A DNA stretch of 64,000 nucleotides from Streptomyces sp. NBC_01216 (GTDB lineage Bacteria; Actinomycetota; Actinomycetes; Streptomycetales; Streptomycetaceae), in NCBI RefSeq assembly GCF_035994945.1, contig NZ_CP108677.1:5208001-5272000 (forward strand), written 5' to 3'. The notes under the pieces are model-generated. The model was not told the DNA's origin and made no database searches. It saw only the letters and a program-made list of their open reading frames with translations. Made by a program: the position numbers and the translations under genes. Shown here piece by piece: positions 45,523 through 57,701 of this stretch; positions within the stretch are counted from its first letter, which is position 1, and each line of letters starts with the position of its first letter.

Positions 45523-45997
45523 TCAGTCGATGCCGGTGTCCGCCTCCGGTTCCTTTCGGGCGTTGTTCCTGAGGTTGGCGAAGGGCAGAGCTCCTCCGTG
45601 GAGTTCTTCGAACTCGTCGATCAGGTCCTGCTCAGCCTCACCCGCGTCGTCCTCGGCCGTCGGTCGCCAGGCGGCGAGCAGTACGTCCGAGCCGACCAGC
45701 TGCCAGATGTAGCGACCGCCCCAATGGCCGGCCGGCAGACCGGCGCCGTGGCGGCGGTAGTCGGCGAGCCGCTGATGCAGTCCGTCCTGGCCCGTGGCCT
45801 TGCCGATGTACACGACCGTCGGCCCCGTCCACCCAGGCATCGCCGAGTTTGTCGGCCGTCACGGACGGGTCGCGGCCCTTGAGGTGTCCGGCAGGGCTGG
45901 TGGGGAGGAACGACGGGGGCGAGGTGTCCGTGCGGATCACCACGTAGATTCCCTGCCCGGTGGGGACGTTGCTGTCGGGCAGTGCACGGAACGGCAC
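45523..45997 (-). pseudogene. GIY-YIG nuclease-family gene broken by a one-base frameshift
   Basis: The frame starting at GTG 45997 reads VPFRALPDSNVPTGQGIYVV, then [19 protein letters not shown]. The GIY-YIG core continues in a different frame: [35 protein letters not shown], then [22 protein letters not shown]. The switch lies at a GGGG run (about 45820-45830); removing one G joins the two parts. In-frame family-like sequence (TPELTQRTLTARGFRGF) continues upstream of 45997, so the true 5' end is uncertain. Either a pseudogene or a sequencing error. Confidence 0.75.
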
Positions 45998-46291
45998 GAA
46001 GCCGCGGAAGCCGCGTGCGGTCAGGGTCCTCTGCGTCAGCTCTGGTGTCGGGCTCAGGCCAGGCGTCGTGTCAGGCGCATCTGACGGTCCTTCGGCCCAG
46101 TTCTCGTAGCCGCTATGGCCAGGTGGCGGTCTGGCTCTCGGTGATGCTCGGGACGTTCCGTCGACAGCAGAGCCGCCCGCGGCCTCCGTGGCGTCCCTCG
46201 CTACTCGTCCTCCGGTGCCTCCGGGCAGGGTCGATCGAGCGGTCCGCAGGGTCGGACGTTCCCGGTAGCGTCCCCGCGATGGTGCGAGCCG

Positions 46292-46629
46292 GTGCTTCTG
46301 TGTGTGGAGAACGACGATCCGACAACGGAGCTTCAGGTACAGCTTTTCGAGGGGCGGGGATCGCGCCGGGAGACGTCGCTCCCTGGAACGCCCACCCCTG
46401 GTACATCAACCGCTCGCCGAGGCTGCCGAGCTTCTGGCCGGCGTCGAGGTCCTGAAGCGGCTTCTGGGGTTGATGCCGAAGATCGGGGTGGTGCTTCTCC
46501 AGGGCGGCGAAGCCCAGGAAGCGGGGCGCCGCCCGCGAGGCGCACCCCGGAGTCGTCCGTGAACGGAGTCTGAAGGTGGTCGGCACCTACCGCCTGGGAC
46601 AGCGGGGTCTCTTCGTGCGGACCCGGATG
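46292..46629 (+). pseudogene. Uracil-DNA-glycosylase-like gene in several broken frames
   Basis: Four segments in changing frames follow one another in the order of the UDG superfamily: VLLCVENDDPTTELQVQLFE (from 46292), GAGIAPGDVAPWNAHPWYIN (from about 46354), LAEAAELLAGVEVLKRLLGLMPKIGVVLLQGGEAQEA (from about 46417) and HPGVVRERSLKVVGTYRLGQRGLFVR (to about 46625). At least three frameshifts separate them, and the normal TYH catalytic-type His is replaced (TYR). An N-terminal part is missing or unrecognisable. Nonfunctional. Confidence 0.75.
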
Positions 46630-46751
46630 AACGCGCCCGCCGCGCACGGCACCGAGTCGTCGACTCCCGCCAGGCCGTCGGTGGCGTGCTCCGTGGGGAG
46701 GGCGGGCAGACGTGGAACTCGGCCGTGCCGGCGCGCGGACCAGGCCGTGGA

Positions 46752-47348
46752 TCATCTGCCCGATGGGCGAGAGGTACCGGCGGCGCCCTGCGGGCGGTAG
46801 AGCCCTCGGGCGCGGGCCAGGCTGATGGGCCCGCCCTGGTGCAGGTGCAGGAAGAAGCCCAGCTGCCACGCCTGCGCACTGCCGGCCTGGCGGTTGGCGG
46901 GGGCCACCCAGGGCGGGTAGACGCGGAAGGCTCGTTTCCCACCGGAACCGTTCACCGAGACGACGCCGTGCCGGCGGAGCGCGTCCATGGGAAAGACGAA
47001 CTGGCCGAAGTGGTGATCGTCGCGGGTGCTGATGACGAAGAGGTCGACGGGGTCCGTGGCGTCGAAGGGCTGGATGGGCCCGGCCGGGGACCTCTTCCAG
47101 ACGGTGACGAACTGGCCGACCTTGGTGGGGGTCGTCCTGGCCGCGCGAAACCGGATGGCGAGGCCGTCGAGGGTGAACACGTGGGCGGCGTACTCGGCAC
47201 TCTCGGCTTCGGGGACCGGCTGCGAGCAGGCGAACCCGCAAGGGTCGTACACGAGCGCCTTCGCCGCGATGAGGTCTCGGTGGGCCGGGGCGGTGTCCAG
47301 CCAGGGTTCGGGGCGCAGATCGACTGACTGCTCGCGGTCCGTGGACAT
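46752..47348 (-). CDS. mepB: MepB-family protein
   Basis: 198 residues. The central part has the MepB pattern GLAIRFRAARTTPTKVGQFVTVWKRS, then FDATDPVDLFVISTRDDHHFGQFVFPMDALRRHGVVS and GKRAFRVYPPWVAPANRQAGSAQAWQ. MepB is named for the Staphylococcus mepRAB locus, but its biochemical function is unknown. The last ~30 residues (after QLGFFLHLHQGG) go beyond the usual family end and may come from read-through into decayed sequence. It lies beside two pseudogenes. Confidence 0.82.
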   Translation of the reverse strand: MSTDREQSVDLRPEPWLDTAPAHRDLIAAKALVYDPCGFACSQPVPEAESAEYAAHVFTLDGLAIRFRAARTTPTKVGQFVTVWKRSPAGPIQPFDATDPVDLFVISTRDDHHFGQFVFPMDALRRHGVVSVNGSGGKRAFRVYPPWVAPANRQAGSAQAWQLGFFLHLHQGGPISLARARGLYRPQGAAGTSRPSGR

Positions 47349-47421
47349 GAGCCCACCCTGTCACACCCACGGGACCGGGCGACCGGTCACATGATCCCCG
47401 ATCACCCACGCGCACTGACGA

Positions 47422-48108
47422 TCATTCGGAACGACTCGCCCGGCGCAGGACGGTCATGCGGATCGTGCCGTCCTCGGACGCCGTCAGCGAGAGGTCGGTG
47501 AGGTCCCGGACGTGGATGTCCGGGCCGAAGACCGCCGCGCGCGGGCCCACGCCCACGACGCGCATGCCCGCGGCGCGCCCGGCCTGGATGCCGGCCTCGG
47601 AGTCCTCGAAGACCACACAGTCCTCCGCCGCGAAGCCGAGCTCCGCGGCGCCCTTGAGGAACCCTTCCGGATCGGGCTTGCTGGCGCCCACGCACTCAGC
47701 CGTGACGCGGATCTCGGGCATCGGCAGGCCCGCCGCGTCCATCCGGGCGTCGGCGAGCGCCGTGTCCGCCGAGGTCACCAGGGCGTGCGGAAGGGCGGCG
47801 AGGGCGGCCATGAACGCCGGGGCGCCCGGTACGGGGACGACACCGTCGAGATCCGCCGTCTCCTCGGCGAGCATCACCTTGTTGTCCGCGTGGTTCTCCT
47901 CCATGGGCCGCTCGGGGAGGAGGACGGCCATGGTCGCGTACCCCTGACGCCCGTGGACGACCTTGAGGGCCTGCTCGGGGTCGAGCCCGTGCCGGACGGC
48001 CCAGCGACGCCAGCAGCGTTCGACGACCGCGTCGGAGTTGACGAGGGTGCCGTCCATGTCGAGCAGGAGGGCGCGGGCGGTGAGCGTTGCCGGGGTGTCG
48101 GCGGGCAT
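47422..48108 (-). CDS. HAD-family sugar/polyol phosphatase
   Basis: 228 residues, HAD subfamily IA. Motif I is LLLDMDGTLVNSD (Asp17, Asp19), motif II VTSADTALADARM, motif III Lys in GASKPDPEGF and motif IV VFEDSEAGIQAGRAAGM. The helical cap lies at about 30-95. This set matches phosphoglucomutase-like or mannitol/glycerol-phosphatase-type enzymes (YqaB/GPP group); the exact sugar phosphate is not determinable. GGAG lies nine bases before the start. It is followed by MepB in the same direction. Confidence 0.9.
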   Translation of the reverse strand: MPADTPATLTARALLLDMDGTLVNSDAVVERCWRRWAVRHGLDPEQALKVVHGRQGYATMAVLLPERPMEENHADNKVMLAEETADLDGVVPVPGAPAFMAALAALPHALVTSADTALADARMDAAGLPMPEIRVTAECVGASKPDPEGFLKGAAELGFAAEDCVVFEDSEAGIQAGRAAGMRVVGVGPRAAVFGPDIHVRDLTDLSLTASEDGTIRMTVLRRASRSE

Positions 48109-48242
48109 CGAGAGTCTCCGAAGGGGTGGGAGGAGAACGCAGTGGACCCGCCCGCCGGTCAGGGAATGCGAGCGGGACCCACTTTGTTTTTACACGATAC
48201 AAAACGCGGCACGGCGCCGCCAATCCGTCCGTATCGCGGACC

Positions 48243-49571
48243 TCAGGGGCTCGTCGCCGCCTCCAGCGAGCGCCGTGTGTTCGGCCCGTAGACGCCTTTC
48301 TGGTCCCCGTTGATGGCCTGGTACGACTGGTAGACCTCGACCGCGTGGCGGACCTTCTTGTCGTACTCGCCGTTCGACGGGCCGTTGTACAGCCACAGCT
48401 GCCGCAGGCGGTCCTGGAGCTCCCGGACCTCCGGCCCCGAGTCGCCCTGGCGCAGGGTCGGGCCGAGCGGGTCCTGCGTCGGTGACGGCGTCGGCGCCGT
48501 GGTGGTGCTCGGGGGAGCGGAGGGAGAGGTGCCGACGGTGGGGACGGACGGTGCGGCCGTCCGGGTGGGCGAGGGTGACGCGGAGGCCGTGGGTCGCGCG
48601 GACGGTGAGGCCGACGCGGAAGGCGTCTCCGAGGCGGAGACCGACGGCGAGACCGACGGCGCCTCGGAGACGGTGACGTTCTCGGACGCGCTGGTGGTCA
48701 CCGTGGGGACGGCGGCCCGTTCGTCGGAGTCGTCCCCCTGGTCGAGCAGGCCGGACGCGAAGGCCCCGGCCCCCACGACCGCGACCGCCACGGCCGCCGC
48801 CAGCGCGACGACGGCGCCCCGTCGGCGGGTGGCCGGCCGCTCGGGGCCGTACCCCATCGCGTACTCCGGGGCCGTGCCGTCGGACGGCGCGCCGGGCCCG
48901 GTGCCCGGTCCGGCGTGCGGAGGGAAGTCCCACTCGGGGCCCTGGGCCGCGTCGGGTCCGGTGTCGGGTGCGAACCCCCCGACGGTGCCGTACGCGACGT
49001 CCGGCCGCGGAGCGTGCGTGGGTTCCGCGCCGGCCGCCGGCCAGGCCGCGGCGTCACCGCCGCTCCCCGGCCCGCCGGCGCCCCGGTGACCTCCGGCCCC
49101 CGGGAGCAGCAGCGGCATCGTCTCGGACGGGTCTCCCGCCGTGCCCGATGCGGGGGTCTCCGACGGCAGCGGCCCGGAGCCGGACTCCGGCGGCAGCGGC
49201 CCGGGGCCGACGGCCCCGGGCGCGTGCAGGGACAGCCCCTGCGCCGTCCCCGGGGCGTGTCCGGCGGCGTCCCGCGGGCCCTGCGCGGCGTCCTGCGCCT
49301 CCCGCGCGGGGCCCGGCGGCCGGCCGTGTCCCGCCACGGGGCCGGAGCCGGCCTCCGGCGCGCCCCGGGGCGGAGCCGTCCACGTCGGTACGGGCGGCGG
49401 CGGAGCCTTCGGCGGAAGTCCCTGCCCCGGCCCGTAGGCGCCCTCCGGCGCCTCCAGCGTCACGTACGGCCGGATGCGCAGCGGGTCGAAGTCCTCCGCC
49501 ACGGCCCTCTCGGTCCGGCACGCACAGCCAGGTCTGTGCGCACCGCATTCAGGACATGCTTGTCCACTCAC
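48243..49571 (-). CDS. Peptidoglycan-binding membrane protein with zinc-ribbon N-terminus
   Basis: 442 residues from GTG 49571, with GGGAGGGG six bases upstream. A short CPECGAHRPGCAC zinc-ribbon-like N-terminus is followed by a long Pro/Gly/Ala-rich cytoplasmic region (about 30-235), one membrane helix (about 246-266, AVVALAAAVAVAVVGAGAFAS), a Ser/Thr/Pro-rich stalk, and a C-terminal PG_binding_1 domain (QGDSGPEVRELQDRLRQLWLYNGPSNGEYDKKVRHAVEVYQ). It spans the membrane and should contact the wall. The function is unknown; the layout suggests linking the cytoplasm to peptidoglycan. Confidence 0.87.
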   Translation of the reverse strand: MSGQACPECGAHRPGCACRTERAVAEDFDPLRIRPYVTLEAPEGAYGPGQGLPPKAPPPPVPTWTAPPRGAPEAGSGPVAGHGRPPGPAREAQDAAQGPRDAAGHAPGTAQGLSLHAPGAVGPGPLPPESGSGPLPSETPASGTAGDPSETMPLLLPGAGGHRGAGGPGSGGDAAAWPAAGAEPTHAPRPDVAYGTVGGFAPDTGPDAAQGPEWDFPPHAGPGTGPGAPSDGTAPEYAMGYGPERPATRRRGAVVALAAAVAVAVVGAGAFASGLLDQGDDSDERAAVPTVTTSASENVTVSEAPSVSPSVSASETPSASASPSARPTASASPSPTRTAAPSVPTVGTSPSAPPSTTTAPTPSPTQDPLGPTLRQGDSGPEVRELQDRLRQLWLYNGPSNGEYDKKVRHAVEVYQSYQAINGDQKGVYGPNTRRSLEAATSP

Positions 49572-49663
49572 CGTGGATCCCCTCCCCATACCAACGTGCG
49601 AGCGATTATGCAGGCCGTTCGTGTACAAGGAACGGGGGGCGGCTCTCCTCCCGCAGGCCATAA

Positions 49664-51778
<2,115 letters not shown>

Positions 51779-51879
51779 GCACCGCCGCCCGGCCGCCGTG
51801 GCGCGGGACCCCGTGCCCGGCCGCCGACTCCCGTACCACCGGGCGGGGGAGACGACGACGTACGCGGGCGTCCCCGGGA

Positions 51880-52365
51880 TCAGAGGGCCCTGCCGTACCA
51901 GACCTCCATGTACGGTCCGTCGCAGTAGGCGGGGATCTCCCCGTACCCGTGGCGGGTGTACAGCGCGCGCGCCTCGACCAGGTCGAGACGGGTGTTGAGC
52001 ACCGTTCGGCGCGCACCCAGCTCGCGGGCCGCCGTCTCCAGACCGTCGATCAGCCGGGCGCCGCCGCCTCTGCCACGGAACGGCGGGCGGACGTAGACCC
52101 GGGTCAGTTCGGCGCGCTCGTCGTCCAGCATGAGGACGCCGCCGCAGGCGGCCGGCTCCCCGGCGAAGCGGCCGACGAGGAACGCTCCGGTGGGCGGCGT
52201 CAGGAGTTCCGCCCCGTCGTCGGCCAGCCCCGCGTCCGTCTCGGCTTCGGTCGCCGGTCGCTTCCAGTAGCGGCCGGCGACCTCGCCGTAGTAGTCGCGG
52301 CGCAGGGCGGTGGCGTGCGGGGTGTCGACACGCTCGGCGGTGAAGATCCAGTCCATGCGCGCCAT
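51880..52365 (-). CDS. GNAT-family N-acetyltransferase
   Basis: 161 residues. The GNAT core has motif A ELTRVYVRPPFRGRGGGARLIDGLE (acetyl-CoA pyrophosphate loop R-G-R-G-G-G), an earlier ACGGVLMLDDE strand and the C-terminal TRHGYGEIPAYCDGPYMEVWY. The acceptor is unknown. Met4 (52356) is an alternative start. Confidence 0.9.
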   Translation of the reverse strand: MARMDWIFTAERVDTPHATALRRDYYGEVAGRYWKRPATEAETDAGLADDGAELLTPPTGAFLVGRFAGEPAACGGVLMLDDERAELTRVYVRPPFRGRGGGARLIDGLETAARELGARRTVLNTRLDLVEARALYTRHGYGEIPAYCDGPYMEVWYGRAL

Positions 52366-52466
52366 GGTGGACCGGACGGCGTCAGGTGCGCCGCCCCATT
52401 TTTCGCGTGCCCGCCGCGCGCCCGCGCCTCGGCCGCCGTCTCCGCCCCGCCGGGGCCCGCCGCGGA

Positions 52467-52793
52467 CTACTTAGGGGACGACTGCTGGACGACCTCGAAG
52501 GACCACAGAGTGGAACCGGTCGCGGCGGGCTTCGGCCGCTCGCCGCCGCCCTCACCACCCTGGTGGGCGGCCTTCATGGGACCGTTCATCCAGTTCTGGA
52601 AGTCCTCCTCGCTGCGCCAGCGGGTGTACACCAGGTACTGGTCCGTGCCCTCCACCGGGCGCAGCAGCTCGAACCACTCGAAGCCGTCGGAGCCCTCCAC
52701 CGCCCCGGCCCGCGAGGCGAAGCGCTTCTCCAGCACCTCCCGCTGCTCCTCCGGGACGGTGAGCACGTTGATCTTCACGACACCAGGCACAGG
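52467..52793 (-). CDS. MhuD-like haem-degrading monooxygenase
   Basis: 108 residues from GTG 52793 with GAGAGG about six bases upstream. A ferredoxin-like ABM fold whose sequence follows Mycobacterium MhuD: VVKINVLTVPEE, GFEWFELLRPVEGTDQYLVYTRW, then FQNWMNGPMKAAHQG and GSTLWSFEVV. The residues needed for haem ring opening in MhuD fall in place (Asn8, Trp67, His76 here). It should bind haem and release iron, in the cytoplasm. An ordinary antibiotic-type monooxygenase is the alternative. I see no iron box upstream. Confidence 0.8.
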   Translation of the reverse strand, partial: PVPGVVKINVLTVPEEQREVLEKRFASRAGAVEGSDGFEWFELLRPVEGTDQYLVYTRWRSEEDFQNWMNGPMKAAHQGGEGGGERPKPAATGSTLWSFEVVQQSSPK

Positions 52794-52946
52794 ACACCTC
52801 TCGGGAAACACGGGCCTGGCGCTGCGCCGGCCCTGATCGCGTACTCGCAGTCTCCTACATCCGCCGGTCGGAGCGGCGTCAGGGTGACACCCCGGACGCC
52901 GCCCGCGCCTCGGCCGGTGCGGGCCCGCGCTCCCGGCCGGTCCCGG

Positions 52947-53615
52947 TCAGCCGACGACGCGCGCCAGCAGCAGTCCGTCGTACCCCTTGGAGCCGACCGT
53001 CTGGAAGGCGGTCGCGTCCAGCCGGGGCTCGCGCGAGACGAGTTCGACCATCTCGCGGGTGCCGGTGATCGCGGGGTCGTCCGGGTGCGCCTCGGCCACC
53101 TTCCCGCCGCGGACCACGTTGTCGACGATGATCACCGTGCCGGGGCGGGAGAGCCGGAGTGCCCAGGACACGTAGTGCGGGTTGTTCACCTTGTCCGCGT
53201 CGATGAAGACCAGGTCGAACGGGCCCGCGCCTTCGGCCTCCAGCCGGGGCAGGGTGTCCAGGGCCGCTCCGGTGCGCACCTCGACGATCTTGTCGAGACC
53301 GGCCCGCGCGATGTTGGCGCGTGCCACGTCCGCGTGGGCCGGGTCGTACTCCAGGGTGATCAGCCGACCGTCCGCGGGCAGCGCGCGGGCCAGCCAGATC
53401 GTGCTGTAGCCGCCGAGGGTGCCGACCTCCAGGATGGATCGCGCGCCCTGCACGGTGGCGAGCAGGTTGAGCAGCTTGCCCTGGTTCGGGGCGACGGCGA
53501 TCTCCGGGAGCCCGGCCGCCGTCGAGTCGGCGAGGGTGGCGGTGAGGATCTCGTCGGCGGGGGCCAGCAGTTCGGTGAAGTAGCCGTCCACGGAGTTCCA
53601 TTGATCATGTGTCAT
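52947..53615 (-). CDS. SAM-dependent O-methyltransferase, caffeoyl-CoA/catechol type
   Basis: 222 residues from ATG 53615 (MTHDQWNSVDGYFTELL). The class I methyltransferase fold shows motif I EVGTLGGYSTIWLA, acidic LITLEYDPAHADVARANI and DLVFIDADK (metal-binding Asp). Family 3 methyltransferases use Mg2+ and catechol-like substrates; Streptomyces members act on secondary metabolites or xenobiotics. The upstream 20 codons of the open frame lack support. Confidence 0.9.
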   Translation of the reverse strand: MTHDQWNSVDGYFTELLAPADEILTATLADSTAAGLPEIAVAPNQGKLLNLLATVQGARSILEVGTLGGYSTIWLARALPADGRLITLEYDPAHADVARANIARAGLDKIVEVRTGAALDTLPRLEAEGAGPFDLVFIDADKVNNPHYVSWALRLSRPGTVIIVDNVVRGGKVAEAHPDDPAITGTREMVELVSREPRLDATAFQTVGSKGYDGLLLARVVG

Positions 53616-53769
53616 ATCGTCGAACGTACCGCAGCGCCGTGTCGCCCGCCCCTGCCGCCACGACGACGGCGCCATGGGGGCCTGGTGTCGCGAGGGACAT
53701 GGCGCACGCGACGCACGCGTGCCGGACGCCCGCGGTCCCTCCGGTCCCGCCGGGGGAGCCGCACCGCTC

Positions 53770-53804
53770 AGAGCCTGTCGGTCGAAGGCCGTCGGACGGG
53801 CTCT
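53770..53804. repeat. GCCTGTCGG intergenic palindrome, copy 2
   Basis: AGAGCC (53770-53775) pairs with GGCTCT (53799-53804) around TGTCGGTCGAAGGCC. It ends at the P450 stop codon. Related to the copies at 9637 and 59038. Confidence 0.5.
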
Positions 53805-55051
53805 CAGCCGGGGATCCGGACCCGGAGTTCCTTGATGCCGTTCAGCCAGGCGGCGCGCAGCCGGCGTGGTTCCCCCGCCGGTCGCAGGTCGGGCAGGACG
53901 TCCGCCAGCGCGTTGAAGATCAGCTCGATCTCCTTGACGGCCAGTGACTTCCCGAGGCAGAAGTGCGGGCCGCCGCCCCCGAAGCCGAGGTGGGGGTTGG
54001 GGTCTCGGGTGATGTCGAACGTCCCGGGGTCGTCGAAGACCTCGGGGTCGTTGTTGGCGGAGGAGTAGAAGAGCCCGATCCGGTCACCCTCACGGATCTT
54101 CTGCCCGCCGAGCTCGGTGTCCTGGGTGGCCGTGCGCTGGAAGGAGACCACCGGGGTGGCCCAGCGCACGATCTCCTCGGCGGTCGTCGCCGGGCGTTCC
54201 CGTTTGAACCGCTCCCACTCGGCGGGGTGGGTGAGGAAGGCGTGCATCCCGTGGCTGATGGCATTGCGCGTGGTCTCGTTGCCGGCGACCGCGAGCAACA
54301 GCACGAAGAACCCGAACTCGTCGGAGGAGAGGTTGCCCTGCCCCTCGGCGGCGACGAGCTGGGACACGATGTCCTGGGCCGGACACTTCTTGCGGGCTGC
54401 GGCGAGGTTCATCGCGTACCCGATGAGCTCCATGGCGGACTCGGCGCCGACCTCCTCCGTGATGGCGTACTCGGGGTCGTCGTACGCGACCATCTTGTTC
54501 GACCAGTCGAAGATCCGGGCGCGGTCCTCCTGTGGGACGCCGATGAGTTCGGCGATGGCCTGGAGCGGCAGTTCGACGGCGACCCGGGTGACGAAGTCGA
54601 AGGAGCCGTCCGCGTCCGCGCCGCGCCGCGCCTCCTCGGCGATCCTCTTGGCGCGCTCGCGCAGCGCGGCCTCCAGCCCGCGGATCGCGCGCGGGGTGAA
54701 GCCGCGCTGGACGATCTGACGGACCCGGGTGTGCTCCGGCGGGTCCATGTTGAGCATGATCAGCTTCTGGACGTCGATCTGGTCCCGTGTGACGTGCTCG
54801 TTGAAGCGGATGACGGCCGTGTTCTCCGCGGAGGAGAACAACTCGGGCCGGGTGGAGACGTACCTGACGTCCGCGTGCCGGGTGACGGCCCAGTACCCCG
54901 CGTCGTCGAAGCCGGTGACACCGGCCGACTGGGCGCACCACCAGACGGGTGCCGTCTGCCGGAGCCGCGCGAACTCCGGATGGGGGACGCGGCTGTGGAG
55001 CAGGTCGGGGTCGGTGGCGTCGAACCCTTCGGGGAGGTGGGGGCAGGACAT
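53804..55051 (-). CDS. Cytochrome P450, CYP125-like (steroid C26-hydroxylase type)
   Basis: 415 residues from ATG 55051 (an earlier GTG at 55060 is too near the GGAG). The haem ligand is in GFGGGGPHFCLGKSLA (Cys about 365); the I-helix has AGNETTRNAISHG and the K-helix the expected E-x-x-R (EEIVRWATP). The N-terminal CPHLPEGFDATDPDLLHSRVPHPEFARLRQTAPVWW matches the CYP125/124/142 group. In Mycobacterium tuberculosis CYP125 oxidises the cholesterol side-chain terminus and is divergent from fadA5, as here. Substrate in this organism is inferred: a steroid or branched lipid. Confidence 0.87.
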   Translation of the reverse strand: MSCPHLPEGFDATDPDLLHSRVPHPEFARLRQTAPVWWCAQSAGVTGFDDAGYWAVTRHADVRYVSTRPELFSSAENTAVIRFNEHVTRDQIDVQKLIMLNMDPPEHTRVRQIVQRGFTPRAIRGLEAALRERAKRIAEEARRGADADGSFDFVTRVAVELPLQAIAELIGVPQEDRARIFDWSNKMVAYDDPEYAITEEVGAESAMELIGYAMNLAAARKKCPAQDIVSQLVAAEGQGNLSSDEFGFFVLLLAVAGNETTRNAISHGMHAFLTHPAEWERFKRERPATTAEEIVRWATPVVSFQRTATQDTELGGQKIREGDRIGLFYSSANNDPEVFDDPGTFDITRDPNPHLGFGGGGPHFCLGKSLAVKEIELIFNALADVLPDLRPAGEPRRLRAAWLNGIKELRVRIPG

Positions 55052-55214
55052 CGGCAACACGCTCCATGGTCTGACGGCCCATCAGAATGGCGGGAAAGGT
55101 AGTAACGAGTTCCACAAGTGGCAAGGCCCGCGGCGGGAAGTGTTGCCGGGGGCCGCGCGCGGGCGTGTGCACGACCCTTGCGTACCCGCGGTAGCAGTCA
55201 TAAGACTGCACTCA

Positions 55215-56457
<1,243 letters not shown>

Positions 56458-56595
56458 TACGGGCCGGGAGACGGGGGCGGGTCCGGCCGGTCAGGGCGGG
56501 GGCGGCTTCCGGACACGGCGTCCCGGGGTCGGGTGCCCGTCGTCCCTCTGCCCCGCCCCTCTCCCGCGCGGCTCCCGGCGCTCGGGCGGCCGGTT

Positions 56596-56615
56596 CCCGG
56601 CCCTGAAGGGCCGGG
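56596..56615. terminator. Hairpin between thiolase and nitronate monooxygenase genes
   Basis: A perfect 8-base-pair stem CCCGGCCC / GGGCCGGG with loop TGAA, directly next to the monooxygenase stop. Confidence 0.7.
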
Positions 56616-57701
56616 TCAAGCCGACCGTTCCAGCAGCCGGTCCGCCTCCTCCACGAGTCCGGCGAGGTACGAGGCCGCCGCCGGCGTCCGCCGGGCCAGC
56701 GCCGCCGCCTGGCCGGCCCACAGGTTCACGTATCCGGAACGCCCTCGCCTCCCGGCCTCCCGGCGGATCGGCCGCATCAGGGCGTTCTGTACGGGATAGG
56801 GCGGTACCCGGTCCTCGTGGGCGGCCATCTCCCGGACGAAGTCGTTCGGGATGCCCCGGGCGGTGCGCCCGGAGAAGAGCCGGGTGAGGACCGTCGTCCG
56901 GGCCCGCGGAGTGCCGAGCGTCTCACGGTGCACCGTGCTCGCCCCGGACTCCCGGGCGGCCAGGAACCCGGTGCCGACCTGGACCGCGTCCGCGCCGAGC
57001 GTCAGGGCGGCGGCCATCCCGCGGCCGTCGGCGATGCCGCCCGCCGCGATCACCGGCACTCCGACCGCGTCCGCCACCTGGGGGACCAGCGAGAACGTGC
57101 CGACCAGGGACTCCCGGACCGGCCGCAGGAAGGCCCCCCGGTGCCCGCCCGCGTCGCTGCCGGAGGCGACGACCGCGTCCACGCCCGCCCGCTCCAGGGC
57201 GACGGCCTCGTCCACCGTCGTCGCCGTGCCGATCAGTGCGATGCCCCGGCGCCCGGCCTCCTCGACCAGGTGACGGGGCGGCAGTCCCATCACCAGACTG
57301 ACGACCGGCGGCGCGGCGGCGAGCAGCGCCTCCACCTGCGCCTCGAAGTCCGGCAGTGCCGCCACCTCGGCGGCGGTCGGCGCGGACGTGCCCAGTTCGT
57401 CGTAGTACGGCCGCAGGCGGGCCGCGTGCGCGGCCAGCTCCTCCTCCGACGGACGGAAGGCGGTCTCGCCGTCGAGCGGCACCCAGAGGTTCACGGCGAA
57501 CGGCCTGTCCGTGCCCGCCCTCAGCCGGGCCACCAGGTCCGTGATCTCCGCCGGTTCGAGGACGTGGGCCCCGTACGAGCCCAGTCCGCCCGCCTCCGAG
57601 ACCGCCACCGCCAGTGCGACGGAGGAGAGTCCGCCGCCGAACGGGCCCTGGACGACGGGGAGGGAGAGCCCGAGGAGTTCGCCGAGCCGTCCCGGCCTCA
57701 T
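56616..57701 (-). CDS. Nitronate monooxygenase (2-nitropropane dioxygenase family)
   Basis: 361 residues from ATG 57701, which overlaps the upstream stop (ATGA). The FMN-binding TIM barrel shows VQGPFGGGLSSVALAVAVSEAGGLGSYGAH at the start, VVASGSDAGGHRG (conserved His near flavin), PVIAAGGIADGRGMAAALTLGADAVQVGTGFLA for phosphate binding, and the ending APAASYLAGL-type helix. It oxidises nitronates or reduces enones; some relatives are 2-enoate or quinone reductases. It is coupled to a flavodoxin-like NAD(P)H reductase, which could supply reduced flavin. Confidence 0.9.
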   Translation of the reverse strand: MRPGRLGELLGLSLPVVQGPFGGGLSSVALAVAVSEAGGLGSYGAHVLEPAEITDLVARLRAGTDRPFAVNLWVPLDGETAFRPSEEELAAHAARLRPYYDELGTSAPTAAEVAALPDFEAQVEALLAAAPPVVSLVMGLPPRHLVEEAGRRGIALIGTATTVDEAVALERAGVDAVVASGSDAGGHRGAFLRPVRESLVGTFSLVPQVADAVGVPVIAAGGIADGRGMAAALTLGADAVQVGTGFLAARESGASTVHRETLGTPRARTTVLTRLFSGRTARGIPNDFVREMAAHEDRVPPYPVQNALMRPIRREAGRRGRSGYVNLWAGQAAALARRTPAAASYLAGLVEEADRLLERSA

